From Sphingomonas arenae (GTDB taxonomy: Bacteria; Pseudomonadota; Alphaproteobacteria; Sphingomonadales; Sphingomonadaceae): a stretch of DNA of 64,000 nt. The stretch is from contig NZ_JAFFJU010000001.1 in assembly GCF_016924655.1 (NCBI RefSeq), positions 372,001 through 436,000 of the forward strand. Direction: 5' to 3'. The notes beneath the pieces are model-generated. The model did no database searches, had not been told where the DNA came from, and saw only the letters and a list, made by a program, of their open reading frames with translations. Made by a program: the position numbers and the translations under genes. Shown here piece by piece: positions 49,874 to 61,401 of the stretch (positions within the stretch are counted from its first letter, which is position 1; each line of letters opens with the position of its first letter).

Positions 49874-52699
49874 TCAGGCGTTAGCTTGTGCCGGCGCCGG
49901 CTGCTTAGCCTCAACCGCCGCATTTGTGGAATGGGGGGTGCCCAGCGCGTCGCCGATCAGGTCCGTCTGCTCCCGCGCGTGCCGCTTGGCGAGCCCGGTG
50001 GCCGGTGAGGCGGCCGCAGGACGTCCGGCGTAACGCGGACGAAGGTTGTGCCCGCTCTGCTTCAGGCACTCCTCGAGGAATGGCTCGACGAAGAACCACG
50101 ACCCGTTGTTGCGCGGCTCTTCCTGCGCCCAGACGACTTCCTCGAGCTTCGGCATAGCCTGCAGGCGCTTGACCAGCGGCTCGGACGGGAACGGGTAGAG
50201 CTGCTCGACCCGGACGACCTCGATGTCCTTCGCGCCGGCCGCGTCGCGCGCTTCGATCAATTCGTACGCGATCTTGCCGGAGCACAGCACCAACCGCTTG
50301 GTCTGCCCTTCTGCAGGCGGGTTGGTATCGCTGAGGATACGCTTGAAATGGCTGTCGCCGGTGAAATCCGCGCGGCTCGAAACGGCGAGCTTGTGCCGGA
50401 GGAGCGACTTGGGGGTCATGACGACCAGCGGCTTGCGGAAGTCGCGCAGCAGCTGCCGGCGAAGGAGGTGGAAGTAGTTGGCCGGAGTCGTGCAGTTCGC
50501 CACCTGCATGTTGTCCTCGGCGCAGAGCTGGAGATAGCGCTCCAGCCGGGCGGAGCTGTGCTCCGGCCCCTGCCCCTCGAACCCATGCGGCAGCAGAAGG
50601 ACGAGGCCGCTGGCCCGCAGCCACTTCGCTTCGCCCGACGCGATGAACTGGTCGATGATGACCTGCGCGCCGTTGGCGAAGTCGCCGAACTGCGCTTCCC
50701 ACAGCACCAAGGTGCGCGGGTCGGCGAGGCTGTAGCCATATTCGAAGCCGAGCACGCCGAACTCGGAGAGCGGCGAATCCCGGACCTCGAACCGGCCGCC
50801 CTCGATGGTGGTCAGGGGCACGAACTTGTTGCCGGTCTTCTGGTCGGTCCAGACCGCGTGCCGCTGACTGAACGTGCCGCGGCCGCTGTCCTGGCCGGAA
50901 AGGCGGACGTTGTGCCCCTCCGCGATCAGGCTGCCGAACGCGAGTGCCTCGGCGGTGGCCCAGTCGAAGCCGTCGCCGGACGCGAACATCTGCTTCTTGG
51001 CATCCAGGATGCGCTGCAGGGTCTTGTGGACGGTCAAGCTCTCGGGGATTGTGGTCAGCACTCGGCCGACCTCGTCCAGCGTCGCGTCGCTGACCGCCGT
51101 GCCGGTGTTGCGGCGACCGCCGACGGGCTCGTCGGGACGGTTGAGGCCCGCCCAGCGGCCCTCGAACCAGTCGGCCTTGTTCGGCAGATAGTTGGCGCCC
51201 GCCTCGAACTCGCCCTCGAGGTGGGTGGTGAATTGCTTGGTCTTCTCGTCGATCCAGGCCTGATCGACCACACCCTCGGCGATCAGGCGCTTGCCGTAGA
51301 GTTCGCTGACCGGCGGATGCTTGCGGATCGCGTCGTACATCAGCGGCTGGGTGAAGCTCGGCTCGTCACCCTCATTGTGGCCGAAGCGGCGGTAGCACCA
51401 CATGTCGATCACGATGTCGCGGTTGAACTGCTGGCGGAACTCGATTGCGAGCTTGCAGCAGAAGGTGACCGCTTCCGGATCGTCGCCGTTGACGTGCAGG
51501 ATGGGGGCCTGGATGCCCTTGGCCACGTCCGACGGGTAGGGCGAAGAGCGGGCGAACTGGGGCGAGGTGGTGAAGCCGACCTGGTTGTTGATGACGAAGT
51601 GCAGGCAACCACCCGTGTTGTAGCCCGGGAGCCCCGAGAAGCCGAGGCATTCCCAGACGATGCCCTGGCCGGCGAATGCGGCGTCGCCGTGGAGGAGAAC
51701 CGGAAGGACCTTGTCCCCTTCCTGGTCGGCCTTGATGACCTGCACGGCGCGGGCCTTGCCGAGGACCACGGGGTTCACCGCCTCCAGGTGCGACGGGTTG
51801 GCCTGGAGCGAGAGGTGGACCTTGATGCCGTCGAATTCGCGGTCCGAGGACGTGCCGAGGTGGTACTTGACGTCGCCCGAGCCGCCCACGTCCTGCGGAT
51901 TGGCACTGCCGCCCGCGAACTCGTTGAAGATGGCGCGGTAGGGCTTGCCCATGACGTTCGCGAGGACATTGAGCCGCCCCCGGTGGGCCATGCCGATCAC
52001 GACCTCTTCGACGCCATACTGGCCGCCGTACTTGATCACGCCCTCGAGGGCGGGGATCATGCTCTCGCCGCCGTCCAGGCCGAAGCGCTTGGTCCCGACA
52101 TACTTGCGAGCGAGGAACTTCTCCCACTGCTCGCCGTGGATCACCTTCTCAAGGATCGCCTGCTTGCCCTCGGGCGTGAAGCTGATCTCCTTGTCACGGC
52201 CTTCCATGCGCTCCTGGAGGAAGCGCCGCTCCTCCAGGTCGTTGATGTGCATGTATTCAAGGCCGACGTGGCCGCAATAGTTAGCCTGCAGGATGCGGAC
52301 GATCTCGCGTACGGAGGCCTGTTGCAGTCCGAGCGCGCCGCCGATGAAGATCGGGCGGTCGAGATCGGCATCGGTGAAGCCGTGGTAGGCGGGCGTGAGG
52401 TCTGCCGGGAGCTCGCGCGTGGACAGACCGAGGGGATCGAGGTTGGCGGCCAGGTGCCCGCGCACCCGGTAGGTTCGGATCAGCATCATCGCGCGGATGC
52501 TGTCCTCCGCGGCGCGGCGAATGGTGCCTTCGTCCGTGACGCCGGCAGCGACGGCCTGCGCCTTCGCCGCCTTCGCGACCTTCTCGATTGTCGCCTCGGT
52601 CGGGTCGAGGCCCAGGTTGATGTCGTCAAGCTCGGACACCGGCCAGTTCGGCCGCTGCCAGCTCGGTCCCTGTTCCGCCTCGAACGCCATCGAGTCCAT
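49874..52699 (-). CDS. sucA: 2-oxoglutarate dehydrogenase E1
   Basis: Thiamine-diphosphate enzyme that decarboxylates 2-oxoglutarate. About 941 residues; the conserved start region is [18 protein letters not shown]. The ThDP and Mg sites ([10 protein letters not shown] and [10 protein letters not shown]) and the transketolase-like end ([20 protein letters not shown]) are visible. The open frame starts with GTG at 52705, but an AAAGG site is 10 bases before ATG 52699, which is chosen. One base after the sucD stop. Confidence 0.94.
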   Translation of the reverse strand: MDSMAFEAEQGPSWQRPNWPVSELDDINLGLDPTEATIEKVAKAAKAQAVAAGVTDEGTIRRAAEDSIRAMMLIRTYRVRGHLAANLDPLGLSTRELPADLTPAYHGFTDADLDRPIFIGGALGLQQASVREIVRILQANYCGHVGLEYMHINDLEERRFLQERMEGRDKEISFTPEGKQAILEKVIHGEQWEKFLARKYVGTKRFGLDGGESMIPALEGVIKYGGQYGVEEVVIGMAHRGRLNVLANVMGKPYRAIFNEFAGGSANPQDVGGSGDVKYHLGTSSDREFDGIKVHLSLQANPSHLEAVNPVVLGKARAVQVIKADQEGDKVLPVLLHGDAAFAGQGIVWECLGFSGLPGYNTGGCLHFVINNQVGFTTSPQFARSSPYPSDVAKGIQAPILHVNGDDPEAVTFCCKLAIEFRQQFNRDIVIDMWCYRRFGHNEGDEPSFTQPLMYDAIRKHPPVSELYGKRLIAEGVVDQAWIDEKTKQFTTHLEGEFEAGANYLPNKADWFEGRWAGLNRPDEPVGGRRNTGTAVSDATLDEVGRVLTTIPESLTVHKTLQRILDAKKQMFASGDGFDWATAEALAFGSLIAEGHNVRLSGQDSGRGTFSQRHAVWTDQKTGNKFVPLTTIEGGRFEVRDSPLSEFGVLGFEYGYSLADPRTLVLWEAQFGDFANGAQVIIDQFIASGEAKWLRASGLVLLLPHGFEGQGPEHSSARLERYLQLCAEDNMQVANCTTPANYFHLLRRQLLRDFRKPLVVMTPKSLLRHKLAVSSRADFTGDSHFKRILSDTNPPAEGQTKRLVLCSGKIAYELIEARDAAGAKDIEVVRVEQLYPFPSEPLVKRLQAMPKLEEVVWAQEEPRNNGSWFFVEPFLEECLKQSGHNLRPRYAGRPAAASPATGLAKRHAREQTDLIGDALGTPHSTNAAVEAKQPAPAQANA

Positions 52700-52705
52700 G
52701 ATCAC

Positions 52706-54666
<1,961 letters not shown>

Positions 54667-54705
54667 TCAGAGTTCGTTCATTACCTTTCCGGCATGATCC
54701 GCGAC

Positions 54706-55080
54706 ATGAAACAGGCATTTCTGCTCGCGGGCGCAACGCTGCTCGCTCTCGCCGCCAGCCCGGCCGACGCAAAGCCGGGGAAGGGCAACCCTCATGCGGG
54801 TCACGGTCAACCGGCAGGCTACGGGAGCTGCCCGCCGGGACTGGCCAAGAAGAACAACGGGTGCCTGCCTCCGGGCCAGGCCAAGAAGCTGTACCGCGTG
54901 GGCCAGCGTTATCCGAGCGACTACGGGTCGCGGTGGAGGTACGACCAGATTCCGTACGACCTGCGCCAGCGATACGGCTTCGACCCGAATGACCGCTATT
55001 ATTATGGCGACGGCTATGTGTACCGGGTCGACCCCAGGACCTTGATCATCGAGCAGGTGATCAGCGCGCTCCTGCGCTAA
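54706..55080 (+). CDS. RcnB-like small exported protein
   Basis: A 124-residue exported protein. MKQAFLLAGATLLALAASPA is the signal peptide. The mature part has a Gly/Pro/His-rich segment (GKGNPHAGHGQPAGYGSC) and a C-terminal RcnB-type region (QIPYDLRQRYGFDPNDRYYY and YRVDPRTLIIEQVISALLR). In E. coli RcnB tunes nickel/cobalt homeostasis, but here the function is not shown. ATG at 54706 is chosen; the open frame begins 4 codons earlier. Divergent from mdh. Confidence 0.8.
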   Translation: MKQAFLLAGATLLALAASPADAKPGKGNPHAGHGQPAGYGSCPPGLAKKNNGCLPPGQAKKLYRVGQRYPSDYGSRWRYDQIPYDLRQRYGFDPNDRYYYGDGYVYRVDPRTLIIEQVISALLR

Positions 55081-55102
55081 AGACGGCCGATCGGGAGCTC
55101 CC

Positions 55103-56542
55103 TCACCTCCCGGCCAACTGCTTCAGCATCATCTCCCAGAACAGGGTGTTGTCGTAGATGGCGCGCACCGGCATGCGCTCATCAAGGCCATGGGCGCGCT
55201 CGTCGTCCGGCGAGATGCCCCAGCTTCCATCCACGCCGTAGACCGGGATGCCGACGGCGCGGAAGAACAGACCGTCCGTTGCACCCGTGGACATCTGCGG
55301 GATCACGTCAACGGACGGGCCATGGAATGCGTGCACCGCGTCCGTGTAGGCCTTCACGACGTCGGGACGAAGCGGCGATGCGTCGGTAGGCTTGCCCACG
55401 TAATTGTCCTTGGGCGTCACCTCAACAGCCGCTCCGAACAGCTGCTTCAGCTCTGCTTCTACGGCCGTGGGCTGCACCCCTGGCATGATCCGGCAGTTGA
55501 CCCCGGCGCGAGCCATCTGGGGTAGCGCGTTGTCGGCATGGCCGCCTTCGAGCATGGTCGCGACGCAGCGGGTCCGGGTCAGCCCCACCTCGAGCTCATT
55601 CGCCTCAATTGCGTCCGCCGCTGAGGCGTCCTTTTCATTCGCGAGCCATGCGCGCATCGCCTGGCCGAGCGGGCTGTTCCCCTCCTGCTTGGCGCGCGCT
55701 GCGAAATAGCCGCGCGTCGTTTCGTTGAGCATGGGCGTGAAGCGATGCGCCTCCAGCTTCTTCAGCGCGGTCGCAAGCTCGTAGATCGCGTTGTCGGGGC
55801 GCGGACGGGAGCTGTGGCCGCCGCGGTTCCGGACGGTCAGATTGTAGCTCTGGTAGGTCTTCTCCGCCGTCTGCAGTCCGTATCCGAGCGGACGTCCGTC
55901 CGCTGTGAACGCGCCGCCGCCTCCATCGGAGTTGAGGGCAAATTCCGCGTCGATCAGTTCGCGCCACTGGGTAGCGCCCAGCTCGGCACCGCGACCGCCG
56001 GTCTCCTCGTCACCGGTGAAGAAGACGATGATGTCGCGCTTCGGCTTGAAGCCGGCTGCCCGTAGCTTCAGCAGCGAGGTGACGACACCGGTCAGCCCTG
56101 CCTTGTTGTCGCCGGTCCCGCGACCGTAGAAATAGCCGTCCTTTTCGACGAGCTTGAATGGGTCGAGCTGCCAGTCGGAGCGGCGGGCCTCCACCACGTC
56201 CATGTGGGCCAATAGGAGGATCGGCTTGGCGGTAGGCCGATCGGCGCGCCACCGGGCGACGAATGCCGCGGTATTGTTCCCGGGTCCGCCTTCGTAGGGC
56301 AGGATCTTGATGTCGTCAGCGTTCCAACCGGCCGCGCGGAACTGTCCCGCCAGATACTCGGCCATCTTCTGGTTCTCGTTGCGGCCTTCGACCGTGGGGA
56401 ACTCGACCACAGCCTTGTAGAGCGCGCGCGTCTTCGCCTGCCACTCCGGGCTGAGCTTGGTCGGCTGAGTCACCGGGTTCGCGGCGCTGGCGGCGGTGGT
56501 GGACAGTAACGAAGCGGCAAGGACAAAGGCGATGCGGTGCAT
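55103..56542 (-). CDS. Exported M20-family peptidase
   Basis: Zinc metallopeptidase or deacylase of 479 residues with signal peptide (MHRIAFVLAASLLSTTAASA). The dinuclear-site residues are visible: LLLAHMDVVEARRSDW (His, Asp), YGRGTGDNKAGLTG (Asp), FTGDEETGGRG (catalytic Glu and ligand Glu) and a C-terminal LDERMPVRAIYDNTLFW. The dimerisation domain in the middle is typical for M20. ATG 56542 is chosen because the frame above it is made of the inverted repeat. Substrate unknown. Confidence 0.88.
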   Translation of the reverse strand: MHRIAFVLAASLLSTTAASAANPVTQPTKLSPEWQAKTRALYKAVVEFPTVEGRNENQKMAEYLAGQFRAAGWNADDIKILPYEGGPGNNTAAFVARWRADRPTAKPILLLAHMDVVEARRSDWQLDPFKLVEKDGYFYGRGTGDNKAGLTGVVTSLLKLRAAGFKPKRDIIVFFTGDEETGGRGAELGATQWRELIDAEFALNSDGGGGAFTADGRPLGYGLQTAEKTYQSYNLTVRNRGGHSSRPRPDNAIYELATALKKLEAHRFTPMLNETTRGYFAARAKQEGNSPLGQAMRAWLANEKDASAADAIEANELEVGLTRTRCVATMLEGGHADNALPQMARAGVNCRIMPGVQPTAVEAELKQLFGAAVEVTPKDNYVGKPTDASPLRPDVVKAYTDAVHAFHGPSVDVIPQMSTGATDGLFFRAVGIPVYGVDGSWGISPDDERAHGLDERMPVRAIYDNTLFWEMMLKQLAGR

Positions 56543-56566
56543 GGAACCCCCCAACAATCCAGCCCA

Positions 56567-56641
56567 CGCTTCGACAGGCTCAGCGTGAGCGCAACAGAGC
56601 CGGACCATCCTAAGCGCTCACCCTGAGCTTGTCGAAGGGTG
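56567..56641. repeat. Inverted-repeat element, copy 5, opposite arm order
   Basis: The left arm is CTTCGACAGGCTCAGCGTGA(GCGC) and the right arm GCGCTCACCCTGAGCTTGTC(GAAG), i.e. the two arms are in the reverse order to copies 1-4. It lies between zapE and the M20 gene, both on the minus strand, and its left arm reads into the upstream frame of the M20 gene. Confidence 0.82.
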
Positions 56642-56645
56642 AAAC

Positions 56646-57752
56646 TCAGCCCGCGCCGTGACCCTCCGCAAGGTAATCGGCGCTGCGCATTTCCTCGAGA
56701 CGGCTGACGGTGCGCTGAAACTCGAACGCGCCGTGCCCGGCCGGGTAGAGCAAGGCGGGTTCCGCATCGGCGGCAGCGAGCAGCTTGACCTTATGCTCGT
56801 AGAGAGCGTCGATGAGGGTGACGAACCGGGCCGCCTCGTTGCGGTTTTCGGGGCCGAGCACGGGGATGCCGACGATGATCACCGTGTGGAACCGTTGGGC
56901 GATCGCGAGATAGTCCGCCGCCCCGCGAGCCTCTCCGCAAAGGCGCTTGAAGGAGAAGACGGCGACGCCCTTCAGGCTCTTCGGCACGTGCAGGGTTCGC
57001 CCTCCGCCGACCTCCAGTTCCTCGCTCGGGACCTTGGCGCGGTCCTCGACAGGATAGTCGGTCAGCTGAAAGAAGGCGCGGCTGAGGGCGGCGGTTGCCT
57101 GGGGACCGTTGGGCACGTGCCAGGTGGTGACCCCCTCCAGCCGGTCGAGCCGGTAATCGGTGGGGCCGTTCAGTTCGACCACCTGGAGCCGCTGCTCGAT
57201 GAGATCGATGAAGGGCAGGAACAGCTCTCGGTTGAGGCCGTCCTTGTAGAGGTCGCATGGCGGGCGGTTGGAGGTGGTGACCACCGCCACGCCTTCATCA
57301 AGCAGCGCCGTGAACAGGCGGGAGAGGATCATGGCGTCGGCGGTGTTGTTGATGACCATCTCGTCGAAGCAGAGCAGCTTTGCCTCCGCCGCGATGCTCT
57401 CCGCAACCGGCGGAATGGGGTCACCCCTGCCCTCTTCCCGGGCGCGACGGATGCGCTGGTGAACGTCCAGCATGAAAGCATGGAAGTGGACCCGCCGCTT
57501 GGGCTCGGTCGGGATGTGGTCGAACGCCAGGTCCATGAGCATGGACTTGCCGCGGCCCACCCCGCCCCACAGGTAAACGCCGCGTACGCGTTTCGGACCT
57601 TTGCGGAACAGCTTCCGCAGGACCCCGCCGCCACTGCTGGCAAGGTCGAGCGACAGGCGGTCCAGCGCTGCGGCCGCCCGCCGCTGGTCGGGATCGGGAC
57701 GAAGCTCGCCGGCGCTCAGGAGCTGTTGATACGCATCAAGGACGGGGGACAC
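56646..57752 (-). CDS. zapE: Cell-division ATPase ZapE (AFG1-like)
   Basis: AAA-type ATPase of 368 residues linked to Z-ring disassembly. Walker A is GVYLWGGVGRGKSMLMD, Walker B lies in AEAKLLCFDEMVINNTADAM, and the family block HVPKSLKGVAVFSFKRLCGE follows. The GTG at 57752 is used. It sits between the M20 gene and the divergent transporter genes. The assignment as ZapE (YhcM) is at family level. Confidence 0.85.
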   Translation of the reverse strand: MSPVLDAYQQLLSAGELRPDPDQRRAAAALDRLSLDLASSGGGVLRKLFRKGPKRVRGVYLWGGVGRGKSMLMDLAFDHIPTEPKRRVHFHAFMLDVHQRIRRAREEGRGDPIPPVAESIAAEAKLLCFDEMVINNTADAMILSRLFTALLDEGVAVVTTSNRPPCDLYKDGLNRELFLPFIDLIEQRLQVVELNGPTDYRLDRLEGVTTWHVPNGPQATAALSRAFFQLTDYPVEDRAKVPSEELEVGGGRTLHVPKSLKGVAVFSFKRLCGEARGAADYLAIAQRFHTVIIVGIPVLGPENRNEAARFVTLIDALYEHKVKLLAAADAEPALLYPAGHGAFEFQRTVSRLEEMRSADYLAEGHGAG

Positions 57753-57850
57753 GCTCTGCGCTTAGCGGAGGCGGCCGCCGGCTGCCAAGCGCGCTCGACT
57801 TGGCTTTGGACGCCGGGCTAGAAGATCAACGGGGTGTGGGAGGACACAGC

Positions 57851-58855
57851 GTGAGGATCAGGCCGGCCTGGGTGATCGTGATCCTCGTCATCCTGGCCGC
57901 CGCGGCAGGCGCCTGGTGGTGGACGCAGCGACCGGTGGAGGTGACCGGGACAAGGCCAACCATCGGACCCGCCATGGAAGTGATCTACGCCACCGGCTTC
58001 GTCGAGCCGCGTCGACCCGTCGAGGTTTCTTCGCGGATCACCGCGCCGGTGGTCGAGCTGTACGTCGAGGAAGGCCAGCGGGTCACGCCGGGACAGCCGC
58101 TGGTGCGGCTGGACGACGTGGACCAGCGGCAGACGATCGCGCAGCTGGCGGCACAGACCCGCTCGGCCGAGCAGGACGAAGGCCGCACCCTCGCGCTCTA
58201 CCGACAGGGCTTCGCCTCGGCCGCGGCAAGGGACCGGGTGGTGACCGCAGCCCAAAGCGCTCGAGCGGCGGAAGCGGCGGCGTGGGGACGCCTGGCGCAG
58301 TTCACCATCCGCGCAAGCATTCCGGGAGTCGTGCTGCGGAGGGAAGTCGAGCCGGGCGACCTTGCTACGCCGAGCAGGACGCTCTTCCAGATCGGCGATC
58401 CCGCGCTGCTGCGAGTGACCGCAACCGTGGACGAGCGCGACATTCCCCGCGTGCGCGCGGGAGCCGAAGCCATCATGTCCTCCGACGCCTATCCCGGGCG
58501 GACGTTCAAGGGCCGGGTGTATGAGGTGACCCCAGGCGGCGATCCGAGCCAGCGGTCGTTTCGAGTGCGGATCGCGCCGGACCCCGGCGTCGTGCTGCCG
58601 GTGGGCCTGACTTTGGAGGTCAACATCGTTTCCACGGTGAAGCACGGCGCCCTTCTGCTTCCCGCGAACGCAATCAAGGGGGGCAAGGTCTGGGCTGTCG
58701 ACGACGGACGCGCGCGTCAGATCGATGTCCGCGCCGGGGTAGAAGGCGCGGAAAAGACTGAGGTCGTCCGAGGCCTGAGCCGCGCGAGCTGTGTCATCGT
58801 CGCCCCACCGGACGGGTTGGCCGATGGACGGCGCATCCAGGTGAGCGGCTGCTGA
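57851..58855 (+). CDS. ABC exporter periplasmic adaptor (DevB/MacA-like)
   Basis: Membrane-fusion subunit of 334 residues. A single N-terminal membrane anchor (AWVIVILVILAAAAGAWWW) is followed by a barrel-sandwich half (VEVSSRITAPVVELYVEEGQ and RVTPGQPLVRLDDVDQRQTI), a helical hairpin (TRSAEQDEGRTLALYRQGFA), and the matching barrel half (RASIPGVVLRREVEPGDLAT). GTG at 57851 has a GGGAGGA site. The three genes here end to end make a small export pump; the outer-membrane channel is not present. Confidence 0.85.
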   Translation: MRIRPAWVIVILVILAAAAGAWWWTQRPVEVTGTRPTIGPAMEVIYATGFVEPRRPVEVSSRITAPVVELYVEEGQRVTPGQPLVRLDDVDQRQTIAQLAAQTRSAEQDEGRTLALYRQGFASAAARDRVVTAAQSARAAEAAAWGRLAQFTIRASIPGVVLRREVEPGDLATPSRTLFQIGDPALLRVTATVDERDIPRVRAGAEAIMSSDAYPGRTFKGRVYEVTPGGDPSQRSFRVRIAPDPGVVLPVGLTLEVNIVSTVKHGALLLPANAIKGGKVWAVDDGRARQIDVRAGVEGAEKTEVVRGLSRASCVIVAPPDGLADGRRIQVSGC

Positions 58856-58858
58856 GGC

Positions 58859-60103
58859 ATGTTCGCCCGGACGCGCCTGATCCTCGGCATGGCCGGCCGC
58901 TATCTGGTAAAGCGGCGACGGCAGACCATCGTCGCCGTCGCGGGTGTTGGGGTCGGCGTCGGCTTCTTCCTGGCGGTGTCCGCACTGATGATCGGGAGCC
59001 AGAACGATTTCGTCGAGACGCTGATCGACGCCGCGCCCCACATCATCATCTCCGATGAAATCCGCAGTCCTTCACCCCAGCCGGCCGTGGTCGCGCTGCC
59101 CGGCGGGGCGGTGCAGGTGCGAGGCTACAAGCCACGGAACGAGGTGCGCGGCCTCAAGGACTGGCAGCAGATCGCGCGCGCCGCGGAGGCAATCCCGGGC
59201 TCCGTCGTGGCACCGTCGCTGTCGGGCGCGGTCACGCTTCGCGTGGGTGGACGGGAAGAAGCCTTGGGTATCATCGGGGTGGACCCGGCCATCCAGGAGA
59301 AGCTCGGGAATATCGAGGAGAACCTCGCCCAGGGCCGGCTGCGGGACCTGGAGACGACGCAGGGCGGGATCATCATCAGCGAGGACCTGGCGGATCGGCT
59401 CGGCGTGGGGATGGGCGACATCGTGGGCGCGACCAGCCGGGTCGGGAACCGGACGCTCAAGGTCGTCGGCTTGCTGGCGCGCGGACGGGGACAGCTGGGC
59501 GGCAACGGCTATGTCCTGCTGCGCGAGGCGCAGTCGTTGACGGCGCAGCCGTTCGTCATCAACTCGATCGGCATCACCGTTCCCGACCCCTATGCCGCCG
59601 AGGAGATCGCCGCGGACCTGGAGGCGCGGTTCGGTTACAAGGCGCAAAGCTGGCAGGAGCGCTCGGCCGACTTCCTGGCGCTGCTGCTGACCCGCAACGT
59701 CATCATGTATTCGGTTGTCTCGGCTATCCTGCTGGTGGCGAGCTTCGGCATCTACACGGTGGTGTCGAACTCCGTCGTCGATAAGCGGCGCGATATCGCC
59801 ATCCTGCGCTCGGTCGGCTTCTCCGAGGCTGACCTCCAGCGCATCTTCATCGCGCAAGGGATCGTGCTGGCGCTGATCGGAGTGCTGGTCGGCTGGGGGC
59901 TTGGTCTGCTGCTGATGCAGATTCTTGGCAGCCTGGAGTTCAACATTCAGGGGCGGGTCGAAAACATCCCTCTGGACCGGCGGCCACGGCAATTCCTGAT
60001 CGCGGGAGGGGCGTCCCTGTTCTGCGCGGTGATCGCGGCCTGGCTGCCGGCGCGAAAGGCGGCGCGCGTCGATCCCGTGGATATCCTTCGGGGCGCCGCG
60101 TGA
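58859..60103 (+). CDS. ABC exporter permease (FtsX/MacB-like, DevC type)
   Basis: A 414-residue permease with one N-terminal transmembrane helix (IVAVAGVGVGVGFFLAVSAL), a large periplasmic domain and three C-terminal helices (VVSAILLVASFGIYTVVSNS, ILRSVGFSEADLQRIFIAQG, LIGVLVGWGLGLLLMQILGS). The four-helix layout with a periplasmic loop of about 250 residues is as in FtsX-like permeases. It starts 3 bases after the adaptor gene and overlaps the ATPase (GTGA). Confidence 0.88.
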   Translation: MFARTRLILGMAGRYLVKRRRQTIVAVAGVGVGVGFFLAVSALMIGSQNDFVETLIDAAPHIIISDEIRSPSPQPAVVALPGGAVQVRGYKPRNEVRGLKDWQQIARAAEAIPGSVVAPSLSGAVTLRVGGREEALGIIGVDPAIQEKLGNIEENLAQGRLRDLETTQGGIIISEDLADRLGVGMGDIVGATSRVGNRTLKVVGLLARGRGQLGGNGYVLLREAQSLTAQPFVINSIGITVPDPYAAEEIAADLEARFGYKAQSWQERSADFLALLLTRNVIMYSVVSAILLVASFGIYTVVSNSVVDKRRDIAILRSVGFSEADLQRIFIAQGIVLALIGVLVGWGLGLLLMQILGSLEFNIQGRVENIPLDRRPRQFLIAGGASLFCAVIAAWLPARKAARVDPVDILRGAA

Positions 60104-60780
60104 CGGCGCTGATGGAAGCGCGCGGGCTGGGCCGGACGCTGCCCGGCGAGCCGCCCGTTCCTCTGGTCCGCGGGGTGGACCTGGAGATCATGCCAGGCCG
60201 CTTTCATGCGGTGATCGGGCCGTCCGGTTGCGGCAAGTCCAGCCTGCTCTACCTGCTTGGCTTGCTTGATCGTCCGACCGCCGGAACGCTGACGTTCGAC
60301 GGGGTCGACACCCTGCCCCTGGACGGCGATGCGCGAGCCCAGCTTCGGCTGGAGCGTTTCGGCTTCGTGTTCCAGTTTCACTTCCTGCTCGCGGAGTTCA
60401 CGGCACTGGAGAACGTCGCCCTGCCGATCCGGCGATTGGGCAGGCTGTCGGGCTCGGCCGCCACCCAGCAGGCCATGTCGATGCTGGAGGCCATGGGACT
60501 GGCGGATCAGGCCGGCAAAACGCCCGATCGCATGTCCGGTGGGCAGCGGCAGCGGGTCGCGATAGCCCGGGCGCTCGCGAATGATCCCAGCCTCGTGCTG
60601 GGAGATGAGCCTACCGGCAACCTCGACAGCCAGAACAGCGCGCGAGTTGTGGAGATCTTCCAGCGCCTAGCGCGGGACCAAGGGCGGGCAGTGGTGTGCG
60701 TGACCCACGATCCGGAGGTCGCGGCGGCAGCCGACGTGCGCATCCACATGCTGGACGGGATAATCGAGAAGATCGACTAG
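60100..60780 (+). CDS. ABC exporter ATPase (LolD/DevA-like)
   Basis: ATP-binding subunit of 226 residues. Walker A is GPSGCGKSSL, the signature MSGGQRQRVAIARALA, Walker B LVLGDEPTGNLDS, and the H-loop CVTHDPEVA. It belongs to the MacB/LolD group. GTG start overlaps the permease stop. Its last bases overlap the converging thioesterase gene by 4 bases. Probably works with the two upstream genes to expel a compound or lipid. Confidence 0.9.
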   Translation: MTALMEARGLGRTLPGEPPVPLVRGVDLEIMPGRFHAVIGPSGCGKSSLLYLLGLLDRPTAGTLTFDGVDTLPLDGDARAQLRLERFGFVFQFHFLLAEFTALENVALPIRRLGRLSGSAATQQAMSMLEAMGLADQAGKTPDRMSGGQRQRVAIARALANDPSLVLGDEPTGNLDSQNSARVVEIFQRLARDQGRAVVCVTHDPEVAAAADVRIHMLDGIIEKID

Positions 60781-61241
60781 CTGCTTTCGCGCAGCTTCTT
60801 GAGCGTGCCCGTAAAGCTGTAGCACGCCTCGCCATCCTGCTTCACGACTCCTTGCAGGAAGGCGAGGCTGCGGGTCTGGCGGATTAGTTCGACGTGCGCG
60901 TCGAGCGGCACGCCCGCCCTCCCCCGCGAAAGGAACTTGGTGGTCAGGTCCAGCGTGACGTAGTGGGCACGCGACATGCCGGCGCAGCGACCGCCGCCGA
61001 ACAGCGCCATGTCGATAAAGCTCATCACCGCGCCGCCATGTAGCGACCCGCCGAGATTCAGGTGCTTCTCCGTCGGGAACATCCGGACGATCCCACGGCC
61101 TGGTCCATCGGGACGGAACAGCAGTTTGCCGGTGGCTGCCGCGAAGCTGTCCGCGGGTATGTCCTCCCAGCTCCACCAGCCGGGATGATCGGGATCTTCA
61201 CGAGCGCCGGACGGGCGCGGGGTGTCTTCTGCAGCGTCCAT
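60777..61241 (-). CDS. PaaI-type thioesterase
   Basis: A 154-residue hotdog-fold protein. The active-site segment is LHGGAVMSFIDMALFGGGRC with the preceding GSLHGGAV, and VTLDLTTKFLSRGRAGVPLD follows. The 4HBT fold suggests thioesterase activity on an acyl-CoA. ATG 61241 is chosen over the upstream frame, since it fits the family length. Converges with the ABC ATPase gene. Confidence 0.85.
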   Translation of the reverse strand: MDAAEDTPRPSGAREDPDHPGWWSWEDIPADSFAAATGKLLFRPDGPGRGIVRMFPTEKHLNLGGSLHGGAVMSFIDMALFGGGRCAGMSRAHYVTLDLTTKFLSRGRAGVPLDAHVELIRQTRSLAFLQGVVKQDGEACYSFTGTLKKLRESS

Positions 61242-61350
61242 GGGAGCGAGGGTTAGTGGGGGCTTGGGTGCAGTGCAACATTGCCCGACGGCAGCGCTCA
61301 TGCCGCGTTGGAGGTCGAGCAAGGCTCGGCCCCGTATCGAAGCACCAAGA

Positions 61351-61391
61351 GCCCTTCGATACGCGGCTGCGCCGCTACTCTGGGTGAGCGC
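61351..61391. repeat. Variant of the inverted-repeat family with a palindromic insert
   Basis: The sequence begins CCTTCGATACGCGGCTGCGC and ends CTCTGGGTGAGCGC; the flanks resemble the ends of the CTTCGACAGGCTCAGGGTGAG family but the middle is a separate GCGGC-rich palindrome (GCGGCTGCGCCGC). It lies 10 bases beyond the 3' end of sdhB. Confidence 0.5.
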
Positions 61392-61401
61392 GGTGAATGG
61401 C

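Noticed and set aside
55080-55120. Terminator-like GGGAG/CTCCC stem between rcnB-like and M20 genes
   Set aside because: It lies partly within the M20 coding end and lacks a U-tract; not strong enough to list.
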